A stretch of DNA of 64,000 nucleotides from Otatea glauca. Lineage: Eukaryota > Streptophyta > Magnoliopsida > Poales > Poaceae. Shown here piece after piece: positions 23,054 through 35,918 of this stretch. Under the pieces are notes generated by a model. It saw only the letters and a program-made list of their open reading frames with translations. It made no database searches and was not told where the DNA came from. The stretch spans positions 57,883,524 through 57,947,523 of the forward strand of contig CM070722.1 of NCBI GenBank assembly GCA_036346275.1, written 5' to 3'. The position numbers and the translations under genes are program-made. Within the stretch, counting starts at the first letter, position 1. Every line of letters begins with the position of its first letter.

Positions 23054-23884
23054 ATGATTCCATACTCCTGGGTGTACGTACTCCCACCTCTAGTATACCG
23101 TTTAAATGATGTTGTTATACCTCTTTATCCTTTTGAGTATACTCTAATACTGATTATAAGATACTCCAAAGTGAATTCCATGAAAAATTTCATTAAAGTC
23201 CACCATTTTATAGCATAATTTGTTTATATATTCGTTTTACATATGGAAAAGGGTATGTACCAAAAAAAATAAAGTGCTCTGATGAATTTTTTTCAACCAT
23301 GTCGTATTGGAGTATATTAGAGTTATTATTGGAGTATACTGAAAATGATAAAGGTGTATAAAGCATTCATTTAAGTGGTATATTATATGTGGGAGTATGT
23401 ACTCTTAGGAGTACGAAAAAGGCCTCCTATATATAGCGGCCAAATCAGCACAAATTGTTAGCTATCTTCGCTCTAGCCGAAGCGTCTCGTACTCATGTCC
23501 CCTCGATGGTAGATGGTTGTCGCCTACAATTCCTCCTGTATCTCTTTGGCTCCCCTTGTGCTACATACCAACTGCCTCTACATACAATTGACGACAATGG
23601 CTACCATTCCACACCCAATTTCTAAGGTATGGTCATGACCTGCTAGTGTCAGCTAGGGTGGAGCTAGTATTGGCTATAAATGCACAACTCCGGTTACCTC
23701 TAGAGCACCAAAGTGACCTAATAAATGCATGTTTAGCTCCTTCATGCATGTCGTATTACCCATGTCCCATTAGCACAGGCTATATTTTAATCCTATGTTC
23801 GTTGCTGATAGTATGTTGTATAATTATAGTCAACTGGTTGTTCGCTCTATTGTCGCCAACCCTATCTATGTTGTCATACATAAA

Positions 23885-24480
23885 TAGTAATAATATAGTG
23901 TTTTTAGAATTCCTCAGAAAAAGAAAAGTAAAATAAATTATTTATTTGACGAAATACTGACATGTCCTAGTAGACAATATATGTCAACATGTCGGCCATC
24001 CAGTAGGCAGTATATGTGACCATGTCAAACATCAAGATTCTCTTGCCAATTCTCTCGCCCAATTTCTCTTGCCAACCCCATCTATCTTGTCATGTGTAAA
24101 TAGTAATAATATAGTGTTTTTAGCATTCCTCACAAAAGAGAAGTAAAATAAATTATTTATTTGGTGAAATACTGACACGTCTAAGTAGACAGTATATATC
24201 ACCGTGTAGACATCCAGTAGGCAGTATATGCGGCCATGTCGAACGTCCAGATTCTCTGGCCTATTTTCTCCGATTAACCCTATCTATCTTGTCATGTGTA
24301 AATAGTAATAGTATAGTGTTAACAAAAGAGAAGTAAAATAAATTGTTTATTTAAAGTAAAATAAATTATTTATTTAGCAAAATACTGACATGTCATGTCT
24401 CAGTAGACAGTATATGTCACCATGTCCAACATCCAGTACGCAGTATATGTTGCTATGCGGAATGTCCAAATTCGCTTCTA
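23885..24480. repeat. three tandem units of about 200-216 bp
   Basis: TAGTAATAATATAGTG (third copy TAGTAATAGTATAGTG) starts at 23885, 24101 and 24303. Each unit continues through AAAATAAATTATTTATTT, a GACATGTC-like block, a CAGTATATG block and CATCCAGTA. The third unit has an internal duplication of AAGTAAAATAAATT. Confidence 0.85.
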
Positions 24481-24827
24481 ATTCCCTGGCCCTCCGTGCA
24501 AAAGCACGGCAGCTTGCCAAAAGCTGGGCATGCACGGATGGACGACGACGAGTGGAAGCACAAGCCAGAGAGGCATATAAATGGAGAAACGTGGCGGTGC
24601 CACGTCCTCCTACCCGGCAGTTGGCTCCAGGCTGGGCAGATCTCGAGGCGGTGGGTCCACTCCACCCTACTGCCGGCACGTGCGGGTCGCCATGCCTCGC
24701 TCGCATTTTTCCCGAAATGGTAAAAATGCTCGGGGACCCTGGCCGGGAATGGCGAGGCTGTGGTCTCGCTGACGGGCAGGAAGACTGGCTCGCTCACATG
24801 GGTGCAGAACCAAGCGAGTTATGATAA
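24481..24827. other. GC-rich segment, no gene recognised
   Basis: Several overlapping open frames on both strands have no recognisable domain. GC content rises abruptly against both neighbours. CCGTGCAAAAGCACGG near 24495 is a short hairpin. Probably part of a repeat. Confidence 0.35.
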
Positions 24828-26285
24828 GGTTTGAAATCTTGATACATCGGAGGTAGCTGAAATCTGAAATCTGAAATCTTATCGAGATCTTGAGATTTCG
24901 GACAAATTCCAAACGAAATATAAAAATAAAAAATCAAATCCGTTTTTTTTTCCAACGAGAAAACCGTAATTTCGTCCGAAATTTCCGAAATCTTGGCGGG
25001 ATTTACCGAGATTTTGGTGAATTTGCACCGAGCGAAAAATAGCACAAACGACGTCGAAAAATTGTGAATTTTTTTGTAGAGGTTCCTCACACATCAGTGA
25101 TATTCCTATAACAATTTCAGATGATTATCAAGTTTGTGGAATTTTTAAAAATTCGAAAATTGCTACTATCCTGATAAAAACTGACTGGCAAGTTTGAACC
25201 AAATTAAAATGGAACAAATCATGCTAGAAAATTTTAAATTTTTTGGCATCATTATGATGCATCACTAATGTTTTCATAAAATTTTCAAATAATGATCAAG
25301 CTTTATGAATTTTTAAAAATTCGAAGAGTGCTACTGTCCTGATAAAAGCCTTACTCGCAAATTTTAACCAAATGAAAAATGGTTCAAACCATGTTATAAA
25401 ATTTTGAATTTTTTTTGGATGGAACTAATATATCATTAATATTTATATAAATTTTTCATATTATGATCAAGCTTCAAAAAATTCAAAAATTCTCACAGTG
25501 CTATGTCCTGATAAAAGTTTGATGATAAATACATAGATTTACTTTAGTAATAAAAAAAGGTTTAGAATTTTTGAAAAACTTACAAAAGGATTCTAATGAA
25601 ATTATTAAGATCTCATAAAACTTTTGAATCATTATCACACTCTAGTGAATTTAGAAAATTCTTACAATGCACTGTATCATTTATGTTCTTTCTGTTTTTG
25701 ATTTTTGAAATATAACAAATGAAGTTCAATGCTTACATAGATTTGATTCAGCAAACAAAGAAAGTTTAAATTTTTTGAAAATTTTATATAATGTTACTGA
25801 GGCAATTCTTAATCTCTCATAAAAATTTTGGATCATGATCACACTAGAGAACATTTATAAAATTCTGACAAGGTTATTGTGCCAATTATGTTCATTCTGT
25901 TTTTGATTTTTTAAAGATAACAAAAGAAGTTAAAATTATTTTTTAAATTTTTATGTATGATCCTACACTACTAAATATAGTACTATAAATTTTTAGATCA
26001 TGATCAAGCTTGTACTATTTTTTAAAAACCTGACAGTGTTTCTGCCAAAATTTTAAAACATCTCAAAAATTCGTTTTTTCAATAAATTTTCGTGGAAGAT
26101 CACTTTCTTCAGGGTTATTGGACCAAATATGGACATAAAAAGTCAAAATCAGGTCAAAAAAACCCTAAGATTTCAGTGAGATTTGGTGAAATCTCACCAA
26201 AATTTCCAAGATTATTGTAGTAATTAAAAAAATTCAATTTTTTTTACCCCGCCACCGAGATTTCAGCGTTTTTTTTAACTATGGT
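24828..26285. repeat. AT-rich tandem-unit family, copy 3
   Basis: This holds at least seven degenerate units of about 165-180 bases with TTTTCA..ATGATCAAGCTT, AAAAATTC and GACAGTGCTACTGTCC-type blocks. It is related to the interior of 4622-5482. The borders are rich in GAAATCTTGAGATTTC-type strings. A target duplication was not resolved. Confidence 0.55.
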
Positions 26286-28239
26286 TATGCTTCGGGTCCC
26301 TAAGAGCATGATGGGCTTGCTAAGGTATGGTATTTGTTGCATTGATTAGTAAGAAAAGTCTACTGTTTTTTTAGAGTAGATGTAGGGATCCGAATATGCA
26401 AATTCAGACCCTTAGTGTATACCGTATTAGTCCAGGATCACGCTAGTGCATACTAGCTCAACATACATGATTATTACAATCATACACAACGAAAACATAA
26501 TAAAAGACATTATATGTTAAATATTAACTTGTTGTCTGACCTTATGGTCGAACTTACATGAATATGTCTTGCAAGACTAAACTATGAATAACAATTAAAC
26601 TGCAGCGGAAAGAATGTAGATAAACCTCTCAGTATACCATAGGCAACTGACAAGGCTCGCATCTTAAACATTCGTCTTATCCTAGTGTAGGTTCTTTCTC
26701 AACTGGTGATTTTATTATTGAAAAAAATGAGTACTTAAAGCACTCAACAAGTTGTGCACAAAATACAATTCTATCATAACTATATGCAAGGCTTATTCCA
26801 ACGGAATGGATAACATGGTTATTTTGCAGTAAAGCAGTATTTTTAAATGAATACAATAAGTAGATTGAAAAGACAGTAAAACAAATAGCATTAAATAATA
26901 ATTTTCAGCATTTCTCAAGTAAACATGGCATTCAACCATAAATCAAGTTCCAAACCTTCTAATGGCAACCTGCCATCCAACCAAGTTTTTATTTTATAAA
27001 ATCTAACCCTTAATCGTAATCCCCGAATATTGCTCAATACGATGAGCATGACTATCTGAATAAATTTTACACTCTGCAGAGATTATGCGCTTTACCTACA
27101 TGACATGACCATCTCTTGTTGTCTACGGATTGACACACTTCATTTGGTGTGTTGACAGAGATATTATGACAAAGTCTTTACAATGCTCTCTCTTAACCCA
27201 GTACTACCCGTTGAGGTTTCAACACTGAAGGGACTGGTTACCACAATCAGGCCCCCCTCTTGTGCCATGTGAGTTGATCCGTGAAGGGACTAGTTACCAC
27301 AATCAGGGCCTCACACCACCACTGCTAGTACCAAAGCTAAGACATTGCAAATTCATTAGCTAGGTCCATCCCATTTCAGACATATGGTTGCATGTTTGAT
27401 TCAGGTCAAAGGTTTGCAGGGTTAAGTCCTTAAGATGACTAGGGCAAGACTTCCACATACCCTCAGCCATTCTGGCTCACCTTGGCATATTGCCTCTTGC
27501 CACTTTTTCCAATCTAAATGATTACCACCCCAGTTGATTACCAAGCACAATGTGCTATCAACAAGTCAACATCGTTGCGTGACATCCTCGTCACTACAAC
27601 TCAACATCATTATGTGAAAACACCTGAAACATCATTCCACAAACATGTTCTATATTCTATTAGTCAAGATTAACTTTTAATATTTCAAAGAACATGAGTT
27701 ACATGTGGCATGGTGTAAGATCGAGGATGCCGATTAGAGAGAGATGAATAGGCGGCTTTTAAAAATTCTTCTCACTAAATGCACGCTCTATTTATCCCTA
27801 TGTCAAAACCTAAATAATAATCAATGCGGAAGCGATAAACTAAGGTTTTGATAAATTAAGGCATAAATCAACTAAGCTCACTAAGTGCACTAACTAATTA
27901 TGGCTCTAACAATAATTTGCAATCTTCAAGATAATCAAGCAATCAATCAATTTAATACTAGAATATAATTTGCTTGCATGTAAAAAGCACAAGAAAGCAA
28001 ACCCTAGTCCACGTTGAGGTAAGCCCAAATGAATTGGACCGGCTCCACGAATTGAGCACCCACCTCGAATCCACTAGTTGTAGCTCCTTTTCCCTCCCGG
28101 GTAGGCGAGCTTCAACCTTCACAAACTTTACCGAGGCTTCTCACAACCTACGTTGAGAGCTCCCGCGCACGACGCTACTACGCCGTCTAGGTGTCGGCAA
28201 ACACCAAGAGTAACAAGTTAAGCCCTCTAGCTTGAACTT

Positions 28240-30440
28240 CACCTAGTGAAACACATGCACTCTGGTGACCTCCTAAGTGCAACACATACACTAGGATCCT
28301 CCTCAAGTGCAACACATGCACAAGAGGCTCTCAATCCTCTCCTAATTGCAACACATGCAATTAGAGGCTCACACTAGCTCAAGAAGCAAATGGGAGAGAG
28401 CAACACATACACACAACTCCCACACACTCACAATAACTCCAGCATATGGCCATTACCGCCAATGCCTCCTTTTATAGCCTCCAAGCCAAAACTAGCCGTT
28501 GGGGGGAATCTGAAAAAACTCAGCTAATCCGATGCTACCGCCCTACTAGGTCTGGTAGCACCGGCCTACAGGCCAACAGCTACAAAACTAGCCGTTACAG
28601 CAAATCCGGTAGCATCGGCCAACAGTGAGCGGTGCTACCGCTCGGACGATAGCACCGGCCTTAGACCCCGGTAGCACCGGACCCGGGCCGACCACAAAAA
28701 CACCTTCTCTGGAATTTTCACACTGGCCAGAGGAGCGGTAGCACCGAACTTCCGGTGCTACCGGGCTACCATGGGCGGTAGCATCGGACTGCCAATCCGC
28801 CCAAAAATAGCCTCTCTGAAATTTTCACACCGGGGTTCATTCAGTGCTACCGCTCAGTCGGTAGCACCGGGCTACCATGGCCGGTGGCACCGGCCACCCA
28901 GCTTAGAAACAATTTTTTCACCAAAAAAATCTTTTCTTTTCAAACCAAACACCAATAATGATTGATTCTTTGAGCCATGTGATGATCAACACATGATCAA
29001 GGCAATTTGCAAACCCTATTCACATACTTCAAAGAATCACATTTAAACACAACTTATTTGCAAAACACATTCGCAAATAAACCGAGAACTTATGAGATCA
29101 ATCCTCTAGCCATGTAAGGTCAACACATGATCCCGACACTTTGCAAAACAAATTTGCAAATACCAACACATGCTCTAGGATTGAAATCCATAACTTCTAG
29201 TTCATTTGCAAAACACATTTGCAAACAACAACTCCAACAAATTAAACACAAATCTTAAGCCATATGATGATCAACTTATGATCAAGTCAATTTTCAAAAC
29301 GCATTTGCAAACCCTATTCACATGCTCCAAGATAAGATTCAATTAAACCATATTTTGCAAAACACATTTTGCAAACTCAAAACACAAACCAAGTTTAGCC
29401 TTATGATGATCAACACATGATCCAATCACAAGATAAAACACCAATGCTTGAGCTCTCTATTTGCAACACATGCAAATCTTAGCTCCATGCAAACCACAAC
29501 TTAAACTCAAGTGCATGAGCTCTCTATTTGCAACACATGCAAATCTCTAGCTCCATGCAACCACTTTAAACCAAATAACTTGAGCTCTCTCCTTTTGCAA
29601 CACATGCAAAACTTAGCTCCAAACAATAACCATATGAACAAAATTACATAAGCTATCTCCCTTTCACAATACATCAAATCCATAACTTCATGCAAAAACT
29701 AAATCAATTAAGATTCAATAAGAAACAAGCATGAGCACCCTTATTTGCAACACATGCAAATACTTAGCTCATGCAAAAACCAATGCACTAGCTTCACCCA
29801 TTCGCAACACATGCCAAATGGTTAGCTTCATACAAAATCCAAACAAGAGAGTGAGCTAGAGTGAACCAGATTGAGTTCATCAACACATGATGAAGCTCAA
29901 GCTAAATGACTCAACCCCTCTTAATAGTACAGCACTTAACTAGCAACTCGGTCTCTCATCTAAACACCGAGACCGGTAAAAGACTAGGAGCACATTCTTA
30001 GCCCTAGCTAGTTATACCTTTGCCTCTAGCAATCCACATGGAGCTTTTATTATTTCCAATCATCTTCTCTCCAGGATCGAATCTTCTTCTTCTTGTTCAT
30101 CAACACATGATGAACCTTCTCTAGCCCTTCTCTTCATTTTGGGATCACCTCTTGAAGCTCATCAATACATGATGACTTCTCGTTCTCGATTCTTTATCTT
30201 TTTGGACTCAACCTACTTCACAACTCATTGAAGATCGTTAGTTCAATAAACACGATTGTCTCAATCATCACCGCACTCCATTAACACATAATGGATGCCT
30301 CCAAGATCGATTAAGCACAACCCAAATCAATTTAAATGATTAATTGTGTCTGGAGTACTGTGATACAACTAATGCTTTATTATACTCAAGAACTTTTCGT
30401 TTGTCCTTAATCAACAAAGAGACGCCATCAACACATAATG
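28240..30440 (+). repeat. array of inverted repeats with constant AACACAT centre
   Basis: About 18 sites have the pattern stem-AACACAT-reverse complement of stem. The stems differ: CTAATTGC (28342), TGATC (28983), TTATTTGCAA (29054, one mismatch), TTTGCAA (29215), ATTTGC (29459, 29526, 29743), TTTTGC (29593), TTCATC (29876), GTTCATC (30095) and TCCATT (30277). One site has AATACAT in the centre (30159, stem TCATC). As RNA each would form a hairpin with a seven-base loop. Spacing is irregular, 35 to 250 bases. A function is not known to me. Confidence 0.8.
28540..28905. repeat. GGTAGCACCGG / CCGGTGCTACC cluster
   Basis: At least nine copies of GGTAGCACCGG or close variants, in both orientations, fall within 370 bases. 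GC content is much higher than in the flanks. Facing copies can pair, for example at 28740-28770 and 28850-28875. Confidence 0.75.
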
Positions 30441-33004
30441 AAATTTTCTTTGATTGATTGAAAGACAACCGAACTCAATTTAAACTTCATTTAAATTGAC
30501 ATGAGTATATATAACTACACAAGTTTCATATACTCAATATGATGATTAGTAATGATCCAAATATGTTTGAGTGATGGAAAGGGATCAATACATTTAGACC
30601 ATCAACTATAGAACAAACTCCATTAAGTATGTGCATATAACTAATTAAACATGGAATGAATATGCACATAATCAATCTTAGATTGCATATGAGTTTATCC
30701 TATATTAGCATGAGTATACTACAACTACACAAGTTATATACTCAAAAGATTGTTTCAAAGTCTTGATCCTTTATATTATATGGCAAGAGGATATGGATCA
30801 ATACAATTGAAACATCAAGTTAAATTATCGACTCCCCTAGATGTGTGCATTCATGTATATATAGATTTAGAAACATAATGCACATATTTAGACTAAGGTA
30901 ATGGAAGAGTTTATATTTTAACTTGAATTCTAAGTATGCATTAAGACAATAGAGTGAATACAAGTGCATACCTTGGGTTTTCCTTTTTCTATCCAAATTT
31001 GAGATTAATAAGAATGAAGCTCAATAAACATGTTAATCTCATAATGATTAGATTTGTTATTAAACAATGATTAAACATTAATATAAAACTAATCACCAAA
31101 ACTAATGGAGTTTGAACTTACACATGGTTAAGCATTCTAACACGGTCTAACCAACCCATGTTGATTACTAATATTAACTAACTAGTAACGAACCAAACTA
31201 GGGTGACAATTAACCATGGTATACAAATGACAAGGCAGGGTATAATTCAATTGGGTAGATTAAATAAATCCCCAAACTATTTTAAAATAGTTGCACATAT
31301 AAAATAACATGCATAATGTAAAGCAACATAGTAATTTTGTAACTGGATTCAACATGATCAAAACACAACTTACCTTAGAAAAGCCCTTATTCTTACTCTA
31401 GACATTGGTCTTGAGTCAACGATCCCTCCTCGAACGCTCTGAGCACTTGACATCTACGCGTAACGAGAGAAAATACCAAATAAAAATAAAACAAACTCAA
31501 AAAACCAAATAAAATTCACCATTAAATATATCTCAATTTTATAAATTTTTAGAAATTTGAATCACCTCAGTCGGAGCTCGTATGAGGGAGAACGGGCTCT
31601 TGAAAGATTCAAAAATCATAAAAATCAAAAAATTGGAAAATACCGAATTACTTGAATTATTTTTCTACTGGAAATTCTATTTATTGCATCATTGCTGACG
31701 TCAGCCCTGATTTCTCGAAATAAAATACATCTGGAAAAATCATGACCGGCTGACATGTGGGCCCACTGTTTCATGGACCCAGTTCACAGGAAAACAAGTT
31801 TATGGTTAACCCAGTGCACCATCACAGTGTCATCGACACGTGGACCCCCTCCACCGATGACATGGCCCTGTCGACGCAAGTAGACCGAGCAACATGGATC
31901 TGACATGGCATTACGTGGCACACACGTGGTGACAATCGAGCGGCCATGTCAACAAAAGCTAGGGTTTCACTCCAACGAGCTCCAGCAATGGATGGACGAC
32001 GGCGCATTACCAGACTTGACGAAGATAAACACGATTGCGGTGTTTCCTCACTGGATCCTAACTAAAACCACATGGATCTGGAAGATCTTCTCACGACGAA
32101 CTCGGCGGTAGCCTTGGTCTCAACAGAGTCATAGCGGAGGAGGAGATCAACGCAATTGAAATGGCGACAAAAGTCGACGAAGTCCGGCGAGCTCCTACGC
32201 AAAGATGGCGGCTACTCGAGCAACGATGAGAGGGGCAAACGACGCGGTACAAGCGGTGAATCTCGTCAAGGGTCGGCGGGGCTTTAAAGGGTCCCAGCTT
32301 TCGTGCACGAAGCGGAGACCGAGGCGAGATTGGAGGCAGAGGCGGAATCTTGTTCGGGCACGATGGCGTGGAGAAGACGCACCACAGCCGTACACGCGGC
32401 AGATGGAGGGACACGATGCACCATGATGTGGACACATCCGGACCACACACGGAACAACGATCGGGATTCACTAGGGTTTTCCCTAGCCCCGATTGATCCC
32501 AACCGCTCGATCACAATCCTATGGCCATGGGTCAAGGCATCATAGTACATGGGCCTCAGCTGGGCCAAACCAAAGAAATGGACTGGGCCGGCTGGGGTTT
32601 TGGCCCACCACTATTCAAACAATTTCAAAGCTTTTATCATTTAAAATAATTCCAAAAACATAATAATGGAAATAAAATAGCAAAAATTACCAAGAAAATT
32701 CTGGAAAAAAATTACAAAAATATTTTGAGATATTTATAACTCAAATAAAATATTTTTGATAAAACTTTATTTAAAATTTTCACAGATTTAAAATAATATC
32801 CAAAATGGGCATAATTCAAAAATAGAAAATAAATTCCAATAAATTCTAAAAATTCACAAAATGCTTGAATAACATTTTATATTAATAAAAAGCAAAAATT
32901 TAGATGTTACAGTAGACAAATGAACTTATTATTATTAACCAATTGTGGGAGAAAATGCAGCTCTCTCAAGAGTCACGAAAGGCTTCGTATAGTTACTCCC
33001 TCCG

Positions 33005-33110
33005 GTTATAAATAGTTATCGCTTTGATCATCTATATGGTCCCAAAACTCAACTTTGAGCACTAATTTGTATTGTAATATATTTTAAAAATTCAATAAAA
33101 TTGTCTCTTT
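33005..33110. mobile_element. Stowaway-like MITE fragment
   Basis: CTCCCTCCGGTTATAAATAG and CAACTTTGAGCACTAA match one end of grass Stowaway-like MITEs. It runs directly into the CACTA coding fragment at 33112, so it is truncated there. Confidence 0.5.
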
Positions 33111-33111
33111 T

Positions 33112-33344
33112 TTGCCAGACAGGGAGAAAGATGTACTCTCTACGGCCTTGGGAAATAAGGAACATTCTGGTCGCATGCAAGGCAAAGGGGTTTTCATTCC
33201 TAGAAAAACCAAATTCCTAGATGACTCAAACAAATATCGGAGTAGGAAGAAAGCCAAAGCCGAGCGCAAGGAACGGCTTGTAGAGAAGATTAAGGAAAAA
33301 CTGAGAAATGAATTCAGTAATCAGATAAGAAGCCTCGAGGAAAG
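33112..33344 (+). pseudogene. CACTA (En/Spm) transposon protein fragment, part 1
   Basis: The open frame reads DVLSTALGNKEHSGRMQGKG followed by a basic, coiled segment rich in KAKAERKERL. The ALGTKEH-GRVRG-type phrase is typical of the plant En/Spm (Ptta-like) transposon protein family. It begins after a TTTTTTGCCAG acceptor-like site. The frame is cut at residue E of SLEE by the giant LTR at 33345. After one copy of the target duplication the frame resumes at 38163, then meets a stop within ten codons. Broken, not functional as read. Confidence 0.7.
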
Positions 33345-34346
33345 TGTAACAGCCTCAAAATTATAAAATAAAGAAAAATAAATTGAAAAATCTTTTTTGT
33401 ATTATTTCTGAAATTTCTGGATTTATTGGATATTCTTTTGGCTTTTCCCTAATGCGAGAAAGTGAATTAAAGAATATAGTAAAATGGTAAAAGTAAAAAG
33501 TAAAAATGCCAAGCCAAAATTTTTTTACCGAAGTCATAATAAAAATCTAAGGGCTCTCCACAGCCAGTTTAAGTTGGTGGAAGAGCTGGATTAAATAAAA
33601 TATTATTCAATCAAAGCCAACCATGTGAAAATAAGTCAAGGTAAAATGGTAAAAGAATTTTGTAGAAATCTCTTGAAGCTATCCTGGACCAATATTTTTA
33701 CTCTGCCGACATCAGAATAGTTTCAACCTCCAGTAAAAATATCAAGAATTTAATAATTCATTTTATAATTTTAAAATTCAAAAATAGTGAAGAAATGAAT
33801 TGAAAAATAGTAATGTCAGAATTACTAAAAATTAAATATTAATAAATAAAATCTTACAATTTTACATAAGGTGTAGAATACCATTAAATACTCTCATAAT
33901 TTTTTTTATAAAATATTAAATTCATTTTTATCATAAATTAAATGAAAAATAGTTTTGATAGAACAGCAACAGCTTCATTGTCAAAATTATTTAAAATTAT
34001 ACATGAATCATAAAATTGTTAAAATTTTAAAGGAGTCTGGTAATTCCCTTACCGACCTAGAGTAACATTTTTATAAAATTTTGAGTCGGTTTGACTGAAG
34101 AAACCGCCATAACAGTCTCGTTCTGTCCCGAGCCTTCGGCCGGATTCTTTTCTTGTCTCGCTGACTTGTGGGCCCGACTTGTCAGCCAGTCGAGCCAAAC
34201 CGACCCTGCTGCCACTTGGTCCCTGCGTTTCAGCCTCTTTCTCGCATGTTCATTCCCCTCTCTGCTCTCTCTCGCCGGCGCCAGCGCGGAGACGATCGTG
34301 CCGTCTCGATTCCTCTCGCCTTGTGTGCCAAACCGCCTCCATCACT

Positions 34347-34354
34347 TTATAAAA
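34347..34354 (+). promoter_or_regulatory. giant-LTR TATA box
   Basis: TTATAAAA follows CCTCCATCAC and precedes a GC-rich stretch that resembles a transcript leader. The related LTR at 40232 has TATTTAAA at 41751-41758 in the same place. Likely U3/R boundary. Confidence 0.5.
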
Positions 34355-35048
34355 GGCATCGCCTGTTGCCTCAGCCAACCGGTCCTCCTTCCCGCAAGCC
34401 CATTCCGCCGCCATTTCTGCTTTTCTTCCCCAACTCCGGCAAAAATCGAGAATCGAGAGAATCGTCCGTTTCGCCGCCACAACCAATTTCCGCCCAAATC
34501 GTCGGAGCCGAAGCATCCCTGTGTTACCAGGAGTTGTTCCCATTCGTCATTTCGAGCTCTTCTTCTCCGACGAGTCGCCGCACCGCCCAACTCCTTCCGC
34601 TGCCGCACCCGCTCGGTGAGAGCACCACCCGATGCCTCATTTCTTCGTCTAACACCAAAATCGGAACCCTTGTGTCTCGTAGATGCTGTCTGAGGTGAAA
34701 ATGAGTGAAGGGCGTCGTTGCTCTTGCCTCGCCGCTGCTCGGCCATGGCCGCCGCCACCCTCACACGGTGACGTGCCGCTGCTGAGCGTCTCTGGCCACC
34801 GCGCCGCTACCAACGTGTGCGCACGGGTCCACTGAAGCTCAGAGTGGAACCCATTCCACCGCTCTGGCGCCGCCACCACCGGCGAAGCCGGAAGGTCGCC
34901 GCCACTACGAGCCGCTGCGCGTGGTCCAAGTTGTCGACCTCGTGTGTTGCCATGTCACGCCAAGCAGCCCCGCTGTCACCTCATTGCCTTGCGATCCTCG
35001 CGGGCCCGCGTGCCAGCCGTGTGTCTCGTCGACAGCCTGGCCCCGCGT

Positions 35049-35918
35049 TGTCGGTGTTTCGAGCACCGGCGAGTGAATTTTTTAGTCAAGGGGCCACGCG
35101 TTCCCTACTCTTGAATGGTTAGACTCAAGAAGCCCAAGATGTATACTGATTCGGGCCGAATGTCCCTACTCAAGTTCGTGTGGTGGTGCTATATTGCTTC
35201 GGATGCAGATGACTGCACGGTATTACAAGCGAGAGCTAAGGACTCGAACCCGTGGGAGCAAGAACAGTTTGCCCATAAGAACCGAGAAAAGGGGTCCCTC
35301 CCTTCAGAGGACTCTGCCTCCCTTTATACAGTCGGAGGGGGCAGGTTACACGGGGAGTTGGGAGAAGAAAGGATGAGGTGCCCTAGGCTAGGAGTCCTGG
35401 TCCTTGTCTTGGCGATTTGATCGACGTCCACTTACCCCACACCGGGTCGGTGGACTCATCGAGTGGCGTAGTTTTTCGTGTCACCGGGAAATGGCGCACC
35501 TACCCTCTTGTACGTCCGTCAAATGCTGACGCCTCAATGCCTAGCTCTGGTGCTGCCTCGGGAGGGAGCGCATCCTTACACTGCGCATGACTGGATGATG
35601 AGACTGGAGCTTTGACTTTGGCAACCTCCTCGCTTCCTTGGGAAGGAGCCACCTGCCCTCGTGTGGTCTTTCCGAGCTGTCGTGTCTGTGGGGCAGGTGG
35701 CCAACGACTCGCGACGGCCTGACACTCGGCCTTCGGCGGAGATCGCCTCGGCTTGGTCGGAGCTTGTGGGGAGTCCGACCTATGGCGGGGGTCGGACGTC
35801 CCCTGGTTGGTTTGGTCGGGACGAAGCGTCTTCGTGGCCCAATGGGTCCTTGGCCGAGCCGGGCTTGGGAAGCCTGTCATTACTGGCCACGGGGTACCCA
35901 TGGTATGAGTACTCGTCA
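35049..35918 (+). mobile_element. solo LTR, family G, copy 2
   Basis: It starts TGTCGGTGTTTCGAGCACCG and ends GGTATGAGTACTCGTCA. CGCGT lies exactly on both sides (35044-35048 and 35919-35923). It aligns end to end with 5777-6675. It is inserted in the GC-rich part of the giant LTR, so it is younger than that LTR. Confidence 0.9.

Larger units (their letters stand above)
22400..23430. repeat. AT-rich repeat with GGGAGTA motifs
   Basis: Repeated GGGAGTA/TACTCCC strings and a segment (22800-22925, with GTTTGAATTGAAATTCAAAC) recur in inverted form at 52840-52960. This is probably an unclassified transposable element. It holds two microsatellites, listed separately. Confidence 0.45.
27714..31122. 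mobile_element. 3.4-kb solo LTR nested in the giant minus-strand LTR
   Basis: It starts TGTAAGATCGAGGATGCC and ends GTTTGAACTTACA. CATGG lies exactly on both sides (27709-27713 and 31123-31127). The phrase GAGAGAGATGAATAGGCGGC close to the start resembles the start of some grass LTRs. No pair of LTRs or coding interior is visible, so I read it as one solo LTR. It carries two unusual arrays, listed separately (28240-30440 and 28540-28905). Confidence 0.78.
26381..32911 (-). mobile_element. giant solo LTR, family T, with nested insertion
   Basis: On the minus strand it starts TGTAACATCTAAATTTTTGC at 32911 and ends CGGATCCCTACA at 26381. GTAGA lies exactly on both sides (26376-26380 and 32912-32916). 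Without the nested 3.4-kb element and its duplication it is about 3.1 kb. It is related to the LTRs at 33345-38157 and 40232-45825: same TGTAAC start, a GC-rich leader-like region one third in (31830-32580), a GTAGTACTGGG-like block and a CTAGTATGCACTAGC block near the end. No internal domains. Long LTRs without coding capacity recall large retrotransposon derivatives (LARDs), but that class is only inferred. Confidence 0.82.

Noticed and set aside
28240..30440. CRISPR-like array
   Set aside because: Motifs are irregularly spaced with variable stems, there are no uniform repeats and spacers, and the context is a plant retroelement.
34091..34764. Open frames of 140-200 codons in the giant LTR (and 41216-42437 in its sister)
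   Set aside because: The frames are not conserved between the two LTR copies and have no domain. The GC-rich stretch looks like an LTR leader.
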